From Agapanthus africanus (taxonomy: Eukaryota > Streptophyta > Magnoliopsida > Asparagales > Amaryllidaceae): 64,000 bases of DNA. This document shows positions 1 to 13,240 of this stretch, one piece after another. Within the stretch, counting starts at the first letter, position 1. The number at the start of each line of letters is the position of its first letter. Under the pieces are notes generated by a model. It worked only from the letters and a program-made list of their open reading frames with translations, was not told the DNA's origin and did no database searches. Location: NCBI GenBank assembly GCA_030015575.1, contig CM057346.1, positions 559,742,315 through 559,806,314 on the forward strand, read 5' to 3'. The position numbers and the translations under genes were made by a program.

Positions 1-60
1 GGATGCACGGAAACATCAATCAGTGCAACGTGTGTGCACGAAAAATCTCAATCAACAAAA
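1..60 (-). repeat. Start of a GTGCA..TGCAC hairpin minisatellite (element E0)
   Basis: Read on the minus strand, the first 60 bases contain two or three units of the form GTGCA, 5-9 bases, TGCAC, separated by a T-rich spacer. The same unit forms a ~600-bp array at 51001-51600 downstream of the gag remnant of the related element E2. The position relative to gag is the same in both elements. The array is cut by the window edge, so its length in E0 is unknown. Confidence 0.6.
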
Positions 61-180
61 CACAAGAGTCAAAACAACCGATATTGAAGTATACCTCCTT
101 CAATGTAGAAAGTATGATACTCAGATCACCAAAACACAATAAAAACAGCTGACATTGAAGTATACCTCTTTCAACGTCGG
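57..180. repeat. Imperfect tandem duplication, period about 74 bp
   Basis: A segment starting AAAACACAA and containing ATTGAAGTATACCTC occurs at about 57-108 and again at about 131-180. It lies just downstream of the E0 gag remnant on the minus strand. E2 shows only one copy of the corresponding sequence (near 50880-50980), so the duplication looks specific to E0. Confidence 0.5.
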
Positions 181-189
181 TAGGTGTCT

Positions 190-1393
190 GAACACCCGGA
201 GCCGGCAGAGAAAGGACTCCCATTTGCCTTCTGCCCACGATCTGACGTCCTCTGCCTCAGGGTCCTCGTCCTCTCTGCATAGGACCATCAAATCTATGGC
301 CTCTCGATACAACTGCTTGGCGAGTAGTAGTGATAGAAGGAGTCCTGTCCTGGCGCCTCTCGTGACACCTCTGGCCAAATACCCCGGCCTCCCGCAAATG
401 TAACACGTCAACGGTAGCCTCTATCCTTCTGGATACGCACCATATAATTGGCCCTGGGTTCAATCTCTACCACTGCCGTATCCTGGAAAGAAATCGTCAC
501 GACCTCTGCCGATATCACCTCTGTCGAACTGCCCAAAAACTGGCACATCAGAACGAACCCGCTTCGGTTCCGGAACAACTGCAATCTCATCAGGTCGTTC
601 CTCCATCAGTGTGGCCGCATCTAAACCCTCTGTGCACGTATCAAAATGCTGGGCGCTAATGGATAAGAACAACTGCGCATTGAGACCTTGCACGAATTTC
701 TGGATCCGCTTCTCTTCAGTATCGACCAAGTAGCATATCGTGATAGTTGGGTGAACTGCAAGTCATACTCGGCTACAGTCATGTCCAGAGTCTTGCGCAA
801 AGACTCAAAACTACGAGCTCGGGCATCTCTAACACTCTGTGGGAGAAATCTGGCTAAGTAGACCTTCGAGAACTCGCCCAAGTCATCGGAGAAAGACCCA
901 CATCTCGGCCTCTCTCGATCGACTCATACCAGGTCTGTGCAAGACCCTGTAAATAGAAACCGGCCAACACAACTGATCTCGCATCGGAGTATCTCAACAA
1001 ATGAAATATCCTAACCATCCTATCCAGGAATGACCGAGGATCCTCCGACACATCCATTCCTGTAAACACCGGTGGCTTCAACTTCATAAACTCTAGAAGC
1101 GACATCTGAATAATCCTAGCAATGGTTGGTACAACTGCCTGTATAGTAGGCATCACAACAACCTCCGGAGTAGGCTGTATAACATCAGCCCTTTGAGTCC
1201 GGCTGGGCTCTAACAATGTCCCGACCATCTAGTGCAGATCCTGAACACTCGCCTCCAATCGAGAAATCCTATCAGGAGAAGGAGGACCAACATGTCTCTG
1301 TGTCACCGGAATACCATCCTGGTCAGTTCTCGTCTCAGACGAGCCCGCACTGACTCCGTCTTTAGCCGCAACCCTTTCGGTTCGTGTAGACAT
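190..1393 (-). pseudogene. Decayed gag of a Tekay/Del-type Ty3 element (E0)
   Basis: Gag forms the virus-like particle of a Ty3 retrotransposon and packages its RNA. Translation probably begins at the ATG complement at 1391-1393 (MSTRTERVAAKDG), because E2 has an aligned ATG with similar sequence at 49679. The retrotransposon gag domain is spread over several frames: LKPPVFTGMDVSEDPRSFLD, then [18 protein letters not shown], then [20 protein letters not shown] and [14 protein letters not shown]. Near the C-terminus (minus strand, around 365-405) is a zinc-knuckle remnant, CYICGRPGYLARG, in which the expected His is Tyr and the last Cys is Val. At least three frame changes make this a pseudogene. 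No protease or reverse transcriptase follows; hairpin repeats begin instead. Lineage assignment rests on gag similarity and the long LTR. Confidence 0.8.
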
Positions 1394-1497
1394 GGTGACT
1401 GGAACAACAAACAAGTATCGATGAGGATAGAATGAATAGAACCGAAGAAAGAATCTCAAGATATATTCTAAGGTTAGTTAAGCGGAGTATCGTATCG

Positions 1498-4211
1498 TGA
1501 CCCAGAAATAGCAAGTGACCGGCACTTGAATCACGTGAAGTTTATAGGACCCCACCGTAATCCAAGTAAACCAAAAATCAGGAATCTAAACCATTTTAAA
1601 GAAATAGTGGAGGTGAAGTTTTGAAAAGGGTTTATTAATATGAAGTCAAGTTTGTTTTGAAAACATTTTCGTCGTTGAAAAATCGGGCAACACATCCTTT
1701 GTAAATTTTAAAGAAAACCATGTATAATGCATATATATACAAAAGCATCCCAACTGGAGCTAGCTTTCATGCCCAAATGGCGGAGCAACCACACAGTTCA
1801 TATACGACGCTCAAGACTAAGGATAACAAGCGAAACCATAACATAATATAACAACACCAAGTCGATTCCACTCGAGTACGACACCCAAAACACATAAATA
1901 TATAAGTCTCAGTTCTAAGTCACTGAATATACAAGTGGTTGATGGAGTTTTTAACTAGGTACAAGAGTATATACATATACAAAAGACGGTTACGATACAA
2001 CTGTGTAACCCACCTAGCAAAAGCAATCACCCGAAAAAAGAAATATGCTAGCAAGCCGCTACTGATCCGATCCTGCAAGAAATTATGACACAACAGGAGT
2101 GAGTTGCCAACTCATGAGTAAAAAGATATCACAAGGTAGAAATCAAAATGTATAACGATCTACCTACAGGTCATAAGCATAGTACTAACATATTATGTGA
2201 TAACGTATATATATATCACATAAGTAACATAGGCGCATCACATCGGACCACGCACAATAAAAACACCATTCGTAGATATCATCATCAAATGAGTGTCCAT
2301 TATCGACACTCGAAATCATTATCATATGAGTGTCTATCATCGACACTCGAAATCTCATTCTCGTGAGGCGTTGTCTCCCGGACTAGCCCTCATCTCAATC
2401 TCGTCTTCGAACCCTGGCCAAATCCATCGTGTTCAAGACTATCACCAGTCGGTATCCTCCGGATATCCGCCGTGATCCAATAATATCATCGGTATCACGT
2501 CACCTCGCTAGGCTCACCTCGCCAATAGGCTTCTTGCCCCTCGGTACCGTACCGGGTCCACTATGTATCCGGAAATCGGTTTTCTGTCTCCTCCATCGAT
2601 TTCGGATAATCATTAATCATAAATACCAAGAAAACTCATGGTGGACGTATCATCAATTTAAGAGAAAACCACATTTTCAAACATACACAAGTTTTATAAA
2701 TCACACCGCGGCTTCTCAAATCCATGGAAAATTTCAAGTTCTGAAGAACACATACATAATCTATCTTTGCCACAGCTGGCAACAATTATATACGAATATA
2801 CATGGCAATGGTATTCGTATATCAAATCATGCTATGTATCATTGCATTCTAGCATGGATAACTAAATACGAATAAGCATGGCAGTTTCTACTGTGTCATG
2901 GCAACACTAATGATATATAGTATGACATGCACGTATGTGAGTGTGCTACATAGCAATCATTGGTAATTGTGCTAGTGTTCTAACAAGTGTGTTCGTATAA
3001 GAGTAGCTTTCAAATCCCATCTACAGCGTCAATATCATAATCGTCAATAATGCATCATGCATATTCCTTTAGTTGACGATTAGACATACGAATATATCAA
3101 CCAATCGCATTCATATATATAACAAGGTCATAATAAGCAGCATTGACATCAACATGAATATAGTTCGAACATAATTGAGCATGTCAATGCCACAGAGTCA
3201 TGACAGTACCAATGATGTATAGTGTAGCATGCGAGTTGTGATTTGTGCCACATGAAAATTATTGGTAGTTGTACAGTGTTCTATCAATGTATTCATATAA
3301 GCATGACAATTATAAACTAAATATACGAAGCTAATTAGAACTAACAGAATAAGCGCAACGTAATTAATGAAATAATCATAGCACGAACGTATAATAGTAA
3401 AGTAAACGTAATGGGAACAAGCGTTATAAATAGATAACTACATACGGATGATACAATTGTAGTTTAAAATAGAATGAAACACCGGTTTGGAAATAAGGAG
3501 CCTGCGATGTTTTTGAAATAGATATTCGCTTAGATTAGCAGCGCATCCTTGATATTTTGGTTTTAAAATAGGAACGAATCATTGGTTTTAAAATAAGTAT
3601 CATCCTAGCATTATCGGAATATCCCAATCGGGTAAAAAAATAGTAAGACTCCACAAGTCAAATAAATAAGGCCGCATTCGGCAATCTATCATCTCATCAA
3701 GTACAAAATCTCACCTCGTACGATCGCAATCCAACATCAAATCTCAATCAGTACAGACCTTTGGTGGCGTACGCACACACATCCACCCGACTTCCCCCGT
3801 AAATATAAATCTACTTAATTGGTTTTGGGGATGCTATACGACATCCACTCGACTTCCCCCGTAGATATAAATCTACTCACCGAACGTGTCTCGAGCTAGC
3901 CGAAGCCCATGACCGTCTTGCCCTTTCTCGCCGTCTCGGAAGTCCCCGCGATCAAGCCTTCAATAGAAACGCCGCAAATCACATAAAAACCTTATACCGA
4001 CATCGACACTAACGAGCGAAGCATACACAGGTTAGAGCCTATGGTTAACATGTGCTAACGTGTCGTCGTCATCTGGAACTACCCCGGAATTGTCGAAAAA
4101 CCATAAAAAGATCGAATCGATGTCGAAGAACCAATTTAAAACTCAAAAGCAAAACTGTCATGAAAAATGAACAGACATCTGCAGGAAGAAAGGGCATATG
4201 TCTGGCTAAAA
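1498..4211 (-). mobile_element. 5' LTR of E0, 3' portion (LTR-1 family copy 1, left piece)
   Basis: This matches, in the same order, the reverse complement of the complete LTR at 45404-49347 and the solo LTR at 14245-21550. Shared landmarks are the GAGTTGCCAACTC segment near 2100, the block around 2430-2660, and the segment with TTCCCCCGTAGATATAAATC near 3850. The 5' remainder of this LTR is at 27130-28087, displaced by element E1. At the gag side the LTR end runs directly into sequence that in E2 lies about 200 bp further in. The primer-binding site is therefore missing here. Confidence 0.75.
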
Positions 4212-5246
4212 TGTCACCGTTACGTCCTGCTTTCCAAAATACACAAATTCGGGAACGTAACAAAACCGACCATGTCACCTACGGTAAAGAAACATCCTTC
4301 CATAGTCACATTACGGCTGTTAATCAGTAATCAAGAACAATAATATAACTATTTATCTTTAAACATGTCCAATAGCCACAAGACGATAACAGTAAACAGT
4401 GGTGGAAGCAATAAAGATCCAAGGGAAATGAATACCTAAACTATCAATAAGAACTATATCGGTGAAAAGGTCTTCACATATCGATAATCCTGTAGATGTA
4501 CTCACGTGCTAAAGTCATGTATCTGGGCCATGCAAAACCCAGACGTCAGTGCGTCATAAATATCATAATAAACAAATATAAACAATAAGTGATATAGTAT
4601 GTCATGTGCAAGAGTGAGATATCAAGAGTATAAACAACAATCCCAGGTGATATAACAAGCTATACGTAGTCAAACATGTCATGTATATAAGGTCTGTGTT
4701 TCTAGGTTATCTATCCTACAGTTATTTAAAACCAATGAATGCACTCCTCCATGTAACTCAAAAGTATATATCTCGTTACCCTTCGGGACCATGGACGCAA
4801 AATATATCTCGTTACACCTGAGACCACGGATGCAAGATGTATGAATCAAGAATAATTCTGTTCCGTTACCCCCGGAGCCACGGAAACATGTAATATCTTT
4901 TTAAGTTACACTTCAGTTACACTTTTGATTTCTCCATATCCCCAAGTTTCGTTTTTCAAGTCAGATATGAATAATATCTACCTAATACCAACACAAGAGC
5001 AGGCGGGTACATGTTATGTCTATTTAGATAATAGGTTACGTCTATTAGGACAACAAGTCAGGATTGTTGGCATCGGTACATACTACAGTCAAATAGGTGC
5101 TAGCATGATAGCAATAACAGTAACAAGATGGCAGGTTACAAGCATGTCGGGAATAGCGGTACTAAAACAGATGAAGTGTTCATATCACAATAACATCGCA
5201 CAAACAAGTCATGATGAATAGCAGGAAATATAGTTGTAACAGTCAT

Positions 5247-6798
5247 TGACTAGCACGCATGAAACGTGTCGTATTTAGTTCTAAAGTTAACCGCAATCAA
5301 GACGGCGTCGCGTATAGTTAGCCGTGATGGGTACGGGTTGTCCGCAGGGAGATGGTGCGTTTTACGTTCTTGTTATCACGAGTTAATGCAAGGGTTGGAT
5401 TTGTTTGTTTCTAACCTAAGTGTTGTATATACAAAGTATAAGTTTGTTAGGAATAGAGATAGGTTATTGTAAGTTAGGGAAGTCCGTACTCAATTCTTTG
5501 TGCCGAACTTGACTATTGAAGTTAGAGTAATTGGCAACAATGTGGATTAGGGTACTTAAGCACGGTATTTGTGAAATCCGGCTTATTGATTTTTGTCCGT
5601 CCATTCTTGTCTCTTGACTTTCGCCTCCGGCCAAACCGAACACAACCGGTCACTCTTAGGGATCACTGATACCTTGGTAGGGTAGGGTGCCTAACGGAGC
5701 GCTTGCGTAAGGTTTGGGCGGAGTTCAATTTGGAAAATATCGGGCAAAGGAAATGAGCAAATGGAATTTCTAACTTACAATATCCATCTCTTCCCTAACA
5801 ACACCATTATTCACAAACCATCAAAACAACAAAAAGAAAGAGCAAATGAAATGATAAAAAAAGAATAACACAACATTGTAAGTAAGTAAATGTCAAGAAA
5901 TAAAATAGCAAGTAAAAGAGATAGAAAATGAATGCTAAGAACCAAAGTGCAAAATGAAAGCTTTATTAACTTCAAGTGATGATACAAATTATGAGTTCAA
6001 TAACCAAAGCTTAAACCCGCAAGCTCAATGAAGAGATTGCAAGATCAAGAGAAGGCAAAGAACTCAAGGTGAACTAGCTGCTATATACAAAACTTCAAAA
6101 TGAAAAATGAAAACAAGAAGTAAACTATAGCTCAAAAGTGTATCCAAGTCCCTTCTTTTGCTCACTGATTTGGTATTTATAGGCACAAAATAAGATTAAA
6201 CAAAAAATAAAAAATAAGATGATGTGACCCAAATAAACAACCAGAAAAAATGGGGACATTTGGACATCATTGGACCGGCGGAATCGGGTATATGGATATT
6301 TTCGCCGGTCAATTCTAGGGCAAATGGGCTCGTGTTGGCGTGGTGGTCTTGAGTGCTCTCCATAATCCCACTGGTGCTGTTTGATTTGTCTATATGAACC
6401 TGGTTTGCATTCAAGGATTTGGAGGGAAACTTGTAGCTTTATATCACATCATAACCTTTTGCATTTATCATTCATGTCCCCCATATGTGCCTACTTGCAC
6501 CATGGCAGCCATTACCTAGGTCCAAGTCATCAAAGAGCTAGTGCACACTTGCTATGTGTTGGACCAAAATTGTGTACCCTTTATTTGTTGCAAAAGAACT
6601 CTTTAAATATAGATCGGTTTGCAGTTTCGGTTGCAGTGTCGGCTCACAAATGTCATATCCGTGTATTTGAGTGTATTTTCAGTGTTTTGTCACGAATACC
6701 CGTAATCTGTATTTATTGAGCAGACACGGGTTGTACCGATACTATACAAAATTGATAATGAGTGAGCGGTATTGAAATGCAGTTTTCTGTGATAAACA
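5247..6798 (-). mobile_element. Solo LTR of a Ty3-type element, 1552 bp, TSD GTCAT
   Basis: The insert starts TGACTAG and ends GATAAACA, flanked by GTCAT at 5242-5246 and 6799-6803. The E1 5' LTR has the unfilled site with one GTCAT at 23020-23024, so the boundaries follow from an internal comparison. Near its left end is a box (5291-5351) with CCGCAATCAA and GTCCGCAGGGAG that resembles a box at 57065-57122 in the Athila-like LTR. The same relative position suggests minus orientation and a related lineage. Because AACA also precedes the empty site, a 9-bp duplication (AACAGTCAT), as made by MULEs, fits too, but I see no terminal inverted repeats. Confidence 0.7.
5291..5351 (-). other. Conserved LTR box shared with 57065-57122
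   Basis: CCGCAATCAA, then ACGGCGTCG about ten bases on, then GTCCGCAGGGAG. The box in the Athila-like LTR has the same elements with about the same spacing (CCGCAATCAA, ACGGTGTCGG, GTCCACAGGGAA). It is the only strong similarity I noticed between these two LTRs. Its role is unknown. Confidence 0.5.
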
Positions 6799-7624
6799 GT
6801 CATCTAGATGCGATACATGATGTAACGAAAATGATGTATCAACTATTTCTTATGCAATAGGTTAGTATGACCGTATTGAAAATAGTGTTGCCAAGATTAT
6901 CAAGTATTAAACTATATTAATTGAACTTACCTATTATGAATTAAACTTATCCTTGTTAATGAAACTTATTATTGTTAATCTAGTTAATGGTATTAAATGA
7001 CGATATCGATCAAATCGTCTCTTATGAGTTCATTATATCAGTTTAACCCTATTAAAGTAATTTTTAAACAAGGGAAACACTTTGTATGCCAGTTATATGC
7101 TCGATTATCAAATGAATTATAATTGATATATTATAATTTTATTTATTTATACGCTAAACTCATAATTAACTATCTATATAAAATGATATGATAATAATAG
7201 TAAAATATTACGGCTTGATATGAATTTTCCGTAACTAACATATAGCAAGTATAAAGATACTTGCCCCGAGACGAATGCGGACATGATGACGACGTGAAGC
7301 TGTAGAACACGACACAAAGCAAGGTCGAAGCTTTGATGCTCGGGTATGGGTCTTGGCCCTGTAGTGCTCGTCCAGAACTAGGCTCAGCTTAGACGATGAA
7401 GCGCCGGCGACGACGAGGGTGACGACAAGGAGATGAGGGTTTCGGTTTCGAGCTTGAGTTGGTGATCTCAACGGGGGTGAGGGCTGGAGTTGGGCTCGGT
7501 GGTTGGGTCAAGGTATGCGGCGGTGCTCAGATAGAGCCGATGATGATGCATGCGAGGAGCTTTGACAATGGTGAGGGGGTGTGCTCGGTGACTAGGTGTT
7601 GGAGTTACTGCCGATGGTCCGGTT

Positions 7625-9813
7625 TGTTAGTTATATGTATGCCCTAGAGGCCATTACTATACATAGGATGTATATTGTAGTGGATGCTTGGACATATATA
7701 GGGAGGATTTTCTTGCTCGACATGATAGTATGCTATCTGGTTGCTCTTTACCTTAACGTGTACACTGATTGTCTCTCTATTACATGTTGGTAAAGCCCTT
7801 AGGATGTGTACTTGACTACCTGGACTATGATGCGGATCATACTAGTAGGGACATGGTAGTCCATAAGTATATCTTTCAAGGTCCCTAGTCGTGGGTGTAT
7901 CGAGACAGGGTATCGATATACCAGAGTGGACTAGCGTATACCTTCTCGACCCATACAGATGGGCGATGGATGATCCCATATCCATTGGTGTTTGACATCA
8001 GAGATGATATACGGGTGCTCAGTGGAGACTGGGTACACTGGACGGACCCGCCGAGAACTCCCAGATGGTATTATACCTTACGTCAGATGGCAGTTCTCTG
8101 GTGACACTGGTACAGAGTAGTCTGTTGATCCGAGATCGTCATAGAGTCTTGTGTGGTTCCCACTGTGCTTTGATTTCCACCTTACCACGTCCAAGAGGGC
8201 GTGCAAAACGGTGGTTTTTGGGTACAGTCCCGAATCACATGGAGGCAATGAGCGATAGGAGGGGATTCGTCTCTCCCGGTATAGGGAGTTGATGTTGCGC
8301 TGTGTTCGATTGGCTATAACCGGAAATCCCTGGCCAGGGTTGCTGAGATTTACTGGTAAGTGTTACCTGTAGTTTCTCGAACTGTTATAGACCTCATATC
8401 GACACGACTTATCGAGCTATTGGGGTCTGACGTTTACCACCTCTAGGCGAGATATGCGACATATTAGACGACGAGACCGGACTGTACGGTAAGTGTTACT
8501 GGTTGGATTCACAGGAGTATGAGCGGGCTTGCTCGTCGATCTTCTGATCGCTCAATACCCGGGTGGCCGTTACGTTTGGCAGACCGCTTGCGGCTTGTGG
8601 GTGTTTGATATGATCATCACCTACTGCCGGCGTATTGACGAGTCTTTAGAGTCCTACACAGGTTTCCTGGCTCAAGCGAAACGAAATAGGAGCGCATATG
8701 AGATATGTGCGGGACCGAGAATAATACCAGTATGTGATACTGGATTCTATTCTCGCGATTTGTATCATCGGCATGTTATATGTGATATAGCCGGGTTACC
8801 GAATCAAGTGTTGATTCGATACATTGATATTAGTCGGTTATATGCGATATGACCGGATCATTAAATCAAGTGTTGATTTAATGATTTGATGTATAATTAT
8901 ATATTTGATATATTACTTTACATTAACTAGTATTTGTTCACTTAAGATGGATTTTCTCACTTGATGTGCACAAGTAGTATATGTGATATATTTTTGTACA
9001 CTAGATTGTATCATGTTTGATGATACATGCAAGCTTGGGTGTATGTTTACTTTAAACCATGGTTAAGTGAATGGTTAGGGTTTTGAATTATTCACTTATT
9101 CATTTTATTTATTTATTTGTTTATTTTGGGCAAGAAACAAAATGGTGGCATCTTTTGTTTTGACCTTGAAGCTTCATGAAGCTTTGACCACTTTGTTTCT
9201 TTCCTAAACCTAACCATTCACCTAACCCTAGTTCACTCTCTATACTTAACCAAGGTTGCATTATGATAAGAATGAATGGGATTTTCTTTTTAACTTAATC
9301 CTTTTTTATTCTTTCATCTTCATCATCTTCATCAAGCTTCAAAAAGCTTGTTAACTTCAATGGTGAAATGAGAAAAAGAGTGAGAAATCCAATTCTAAAG
9401 TGAACCCACTTCCTATTTCTTCATCCTCTACCACTTGCCAAGTAGTATAGGGTGTTTTCTTCACAAGTTTCATGGCTTGGTGAAGATTGGAGCTTGATCT
9501 TGTGTTGCCTCGATGTAGATCATCTTCGGCATCAAAGTCGACGACCTAGCCCGATCATTTCTTCGACGAAACCCTTACTAGAGTCCGGGATCTGATCGCA
9601 GCGGAGGGACGTCAACGCGGAGCTATGGAGGTGGAGGACCGGATCTACAAAGGTTGTATTTCCGTTCACTTAGCACTAAAGTAGTTTAGTAGCATTTTGT
9701 TTCGCCTAAACTCTAGTTAACGATCGCATTAGGGTTTTTCGGCACCGGAAAAATTTGAATTTGGCATGGTTGATGCCTTGTGAGACCTCCTTAGAGTGCC
9801 TAGGAACCCTACA
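7625..9813. mobile_element. Angela-like Ty1/copia solo LTR, 2189 bp, TSD CGGTT
   Basis: The insert begins TGTTAGTTATATG followed by ATGCCCTAGAGGC, an opening I associate with LTRs of the Angela/TAR group of copia elements. It ends AACCCTACA. CGGTT flanks it at 7620-7624 and 9814-9818. The E1 5' LTR has the continuous empty site (GGTCCGGTTCTCGGG near 23840). No internal region or second LTR is present, so it is a solo LTR. The boundaries are well supported; the lineage rests on the first ~25 bases only. Confidence 0.75.
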
Positions 9814-11282
9814 CGGTTCTCGGGTGAGAGTTCTCACCGTGAGGCCTTGGGTTTGGGGAGAAGGTGTTGGAGTCGACGATCTCAACGATGATAAGGGGAT
9901 CACGACGAGGGTGCTGCGGTGGCGGGATCTGCGATGAGGAAGGAGGCAGCGATGAAAGGAAGATAATATCGAGGAAGATGGCGGCGAGGAGAAGATGGAG
10001 GAGGTAGCGATGGCTATGGTGATCGTGAAGAGCTGCGGCGAGGTGCAGACGAGGGGGTTGCGGTGAAGGTGAGACGGTGGAGACGAGATGGATTCTGGGT
10101 TGTTGATGAGAGTAAGATGGCTACGATTGGGAGGAAGCGCGGGAAGTGGCGACGTCGGTTGAGTCGAAGCTGAGAGGAGATGATGGCTACAAGTGAAAGA
10201 GGTGCTTGCGGCTTGATAGGTCAAGGGTGAAGACGAAGTGGAGGCGGTGATTGGCGTGGACTTTGGGATCGACTACGGCAGTAAAGGTTGATGGGTTTCG
10301 AGTGAGGGTGAGGTCTCGAGAGTTGATGTTGGGCTCTCGGTGGTAAGGTGATGGAAATGAGATGGAGACGATGATGATGGTGGCGTGGATTTGGTTGATG
10401 GAGAGGGAGACCGCGTTGGTGAAAGTGTCGATGGGTGCTCTGAAAGAAAAGGAGACGCCGGTGATGATGAGGACTGAGGTTGAAGACGAAGACGGTGTTG
10501 GGAGATAGTGGTTTAGTCGAGGTCGGAGAAGTAGAAGATGGTGATGGTGACGACAGTTGAGGCTTGGTCGATAATGAGGAGGGTGTTTAGGTACGAGAGG
10601 GAGAAAGAGAGGAAGAGAAAGAGATGAGGGAGGGAGAGAGAGATAGGGCAGAGAGGGGAAGAGAGTTTGAGGCAGAAAGAGATGGGATTAAATATAGGAA
10701 ATATATATTTATATAAGTATATGTATTATATATATATATATAGATTTGTATATAACTAAATAATATTATATAAAGATATTACGATCCCCCATCCGTCTAT
10801 ACTAAATCTCAGAAAATATCAGGAATTATCTACAGATAGGTAGCCCATTTAAACATAATATAATGCTAGAAAAATATATATTGTAATCTAACATATCATA
10901 CAGAATATCTTAGAATGTTTAGGATTTACCTGCAATAAATAACCGTCAATATAATATCATGGGATATTTTAAATAGGATAAAATATACTAACAATTAATA
11001 TAAAATATCCATACGTATGGCTACCAGAAAAAAATACAGTTTAAATATTGTATATCTATTATTTGGGATTCATATATATATATACGGTCTAAGGATAAAT
11101 ATCAATAAAAATATACTCTATCAAACTATTAACCCATAACGGATTTCACGTAAGCGGGTCGGTTCCAATAAAAACACATACTATCCAAACACCAATCACA
11201 ACCCAAACAATAATAATTCAAAATGCCCAAAACATTTATTTAATATAATTTAAATAACTTACGATCGTGCTAGGGTGTTACA

Positions 11283-13240
11283 TTATACCCAACTACAAAA
11301 AGAATTTCGTTCTCGAAATTTACGAGAACGAAGAACCAAGGCAATGAAAAGAACAAGAAAATGCGGATTCAAGAAAACAAATGTGGGAATATCATGTACG
11401 TCATGTAATGTGAAAACACGTATTGTAGGTAAAAAAATACCGAAAAGTAATCGTGCAGGTAGTAATAATGCATATAAACAAGATGGTGTCAAGCCGAAAT
11501 ATCAATAATCAAGTTAGCCTAGAGACAAACTGAAGGTCAAGTCATGTAGGGTATCAATCTAGGAGTCAAATTGGGTAAAACAAGCTGTATATTGATGGAA
11601 TTGACTGCTGGACGTACTCGTATCCCCGAGGTATCCCATGAATAGCTGGAAGCAGTATGAGCAGGACGCTCGTGCCTAGACGACATCAATATCAAGAATC
11701 AGGTTAGCAGCGTGAACATCCTCGAGAGGTGTCCCACGATTACGATGGAGTTTTGTCTAGCGTAAATATCGCCCGAGTGTATAGGTATCTCCACCTTCCA
11801 ATCCTAACAATTAAACTGATAATCAAATTACAAGAGGTGTCCTGTAATATGTCATATCACGAATCACTCAGTATCGACCATGGAATCAGATCTAGTGTCA
11901 GTCTTAAGATAAACAGGTGACAGAGAAACAAGACTCAAGGTAAAACATTTGTCAGGATGTCCAAACAAGCCAAATGAATTATCAGGGAGGTATACATGCA
12001 CCAATGTATACCAAACTAATTAGGATACATTATATCAATTTAAACCATGCTAATGGAATAGAACAAAACAAACGAGTACGGTAACAAAAAGAATCAAACC
12101 ATGCCAAGCCATCAATCTTTGGCGAGCAAGTGCCACACAAACTCTCTGCATATGCTTCTCTGTTAACGCCTACTGAAAGTAACAAGCATGCTGAACTATG
12201 TGTCCCTTCATAATTTCTTCACGAAATTCCCGTTTTGGCACACACCTGTGGTTCCCATGCTATAAGGACACGACTCCTTAAATTAGCAAATCTGTCCTAA
12301 GCCTTATGGATCACGGGTTTACCACGCTTCCGCTGCGCTACTCAAATAAGTTTAAACAAGCTTTCACAACCTCTTCAATTAAGTATAGTACGCTCGAACT
12401 ACTTTGATGCGATCTATCAAAGATGACCATCCTTGTAGTCGCCTTAACTCTCCGAAGGATTTGGTAAGACTAATTCCAACTAAGTCTCCGACAATCAGTT
12501 ATTAGCTCCTCTTGCAATGTCAATATCATTCCGGCTAGCAACCGACTTACAGTATCCGACACAATACCTTCCTGTCCGGATGATACTTCTAGATTCATGT
12601 TGTAGTCGGTCGTTAGATCTAACCCCTTCCACATGGACACGTACTTTTAGGCTTTTACGGTTGGTGGATGTCTTGATCTTTTCGCCTAAATAGTAGTGTC
12701 TTCATAACTCCAATATGAATATCACTACAGCTCATTATCGAATAATGTGTCGGCAATTCTTCTCCAACGTCTTCGGCTGTTTGACGCATAGGCCATCACC
12801 AGTCCTTACTACCTCAATACATTGCCCAAAACCTTTCCCGATTCGTCGCTGTGAATCTACTATCCTTACAAAACCGTCCGGTGCAGTTAGAATAGGAGCG
12901 GTCGTTAACATATATTTCAACGAGTCGAAAACTTGCGCACACTTCTCAGACTAACCAACTGGTCATCCTTTGTAGTCAACTTGGTCAGCGGCACCGCTAT
13001 CCACACGAAATTTACATGAACCTCTGATAGTACTCAGCGAGTCTAACTTATTCTTATTTCGAGTTTCCTCAGACTCGACCAAGCTTAAGTTGCCACAATC
13101 ATTTCGAGTCTACTATGATTTCATTTCTCGGTATGTTATCATCCAAGCACTTGACTCCATTGATTCGAAACTCGCATTTGCCCAACTTAGCATACAGTTT
13201 CTCTCACCTCAAGGTCTGAAGTCTACTCCTTAGACGCTTC
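11283..13240 (-). pseudogene. E1 pol remnants (RT end, RNase H, integrase start) and 3' tail
   Basis: Many frames are broken, but pieces of Ty3 pol are legible on the minus strand in the expected order. Around 13200-13150 is EKLYAKLGKCEFRINGVK (end of reverse transcriptase). Around 13010-12940 are IAVPLTKLTTKDDQLV and then CAQVFDSLKYML. At 12920-12735 is KYMLTTAPILTAPDGF followed by a degraded RNase H. A weak match to the integrase zinc-binding start (REEIMKG) lies near 12230. The last ~60 bases before the 3' LTR read GAGAACGAAATTC and are the non-coding tail. The region is too short for a full pol, so deletions as well as stops have occurred. Confidence 0.65.

Larger units (their letters stand above)
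4212..11282 (-). mobile_element. E1 3' LTR with two nested solo LTRs
   Basis: On the minus strand it begins TGTAACACCCTAGC at 11282 and ends with TGACA at 4212. It aligns to the E1 5' LTR: 4222 onward matches 22022 onward, 6803-7624 matches 23024-23850, and 9814-11282 matches 23850-27129 without its insertion. Upstream on the minus strand is the tail CGAAATTCTTTTTGTAG, the type of sequence that precedes the 3' LTR in plant chromoviruses. Open frames here (for example minus 9706-10224) are low complexity and not convincing genes. Confidence 0.75.

Noticed and set aside
9706..10224. 172-codon minus-strand frame in the E1 3' LTR
   Set aside because: Low-complexity Ser/Thr/Pro sequence from a purine-rich tract. 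The E1 5' LTR copy has different frame structure, so it is not a conserved protein.
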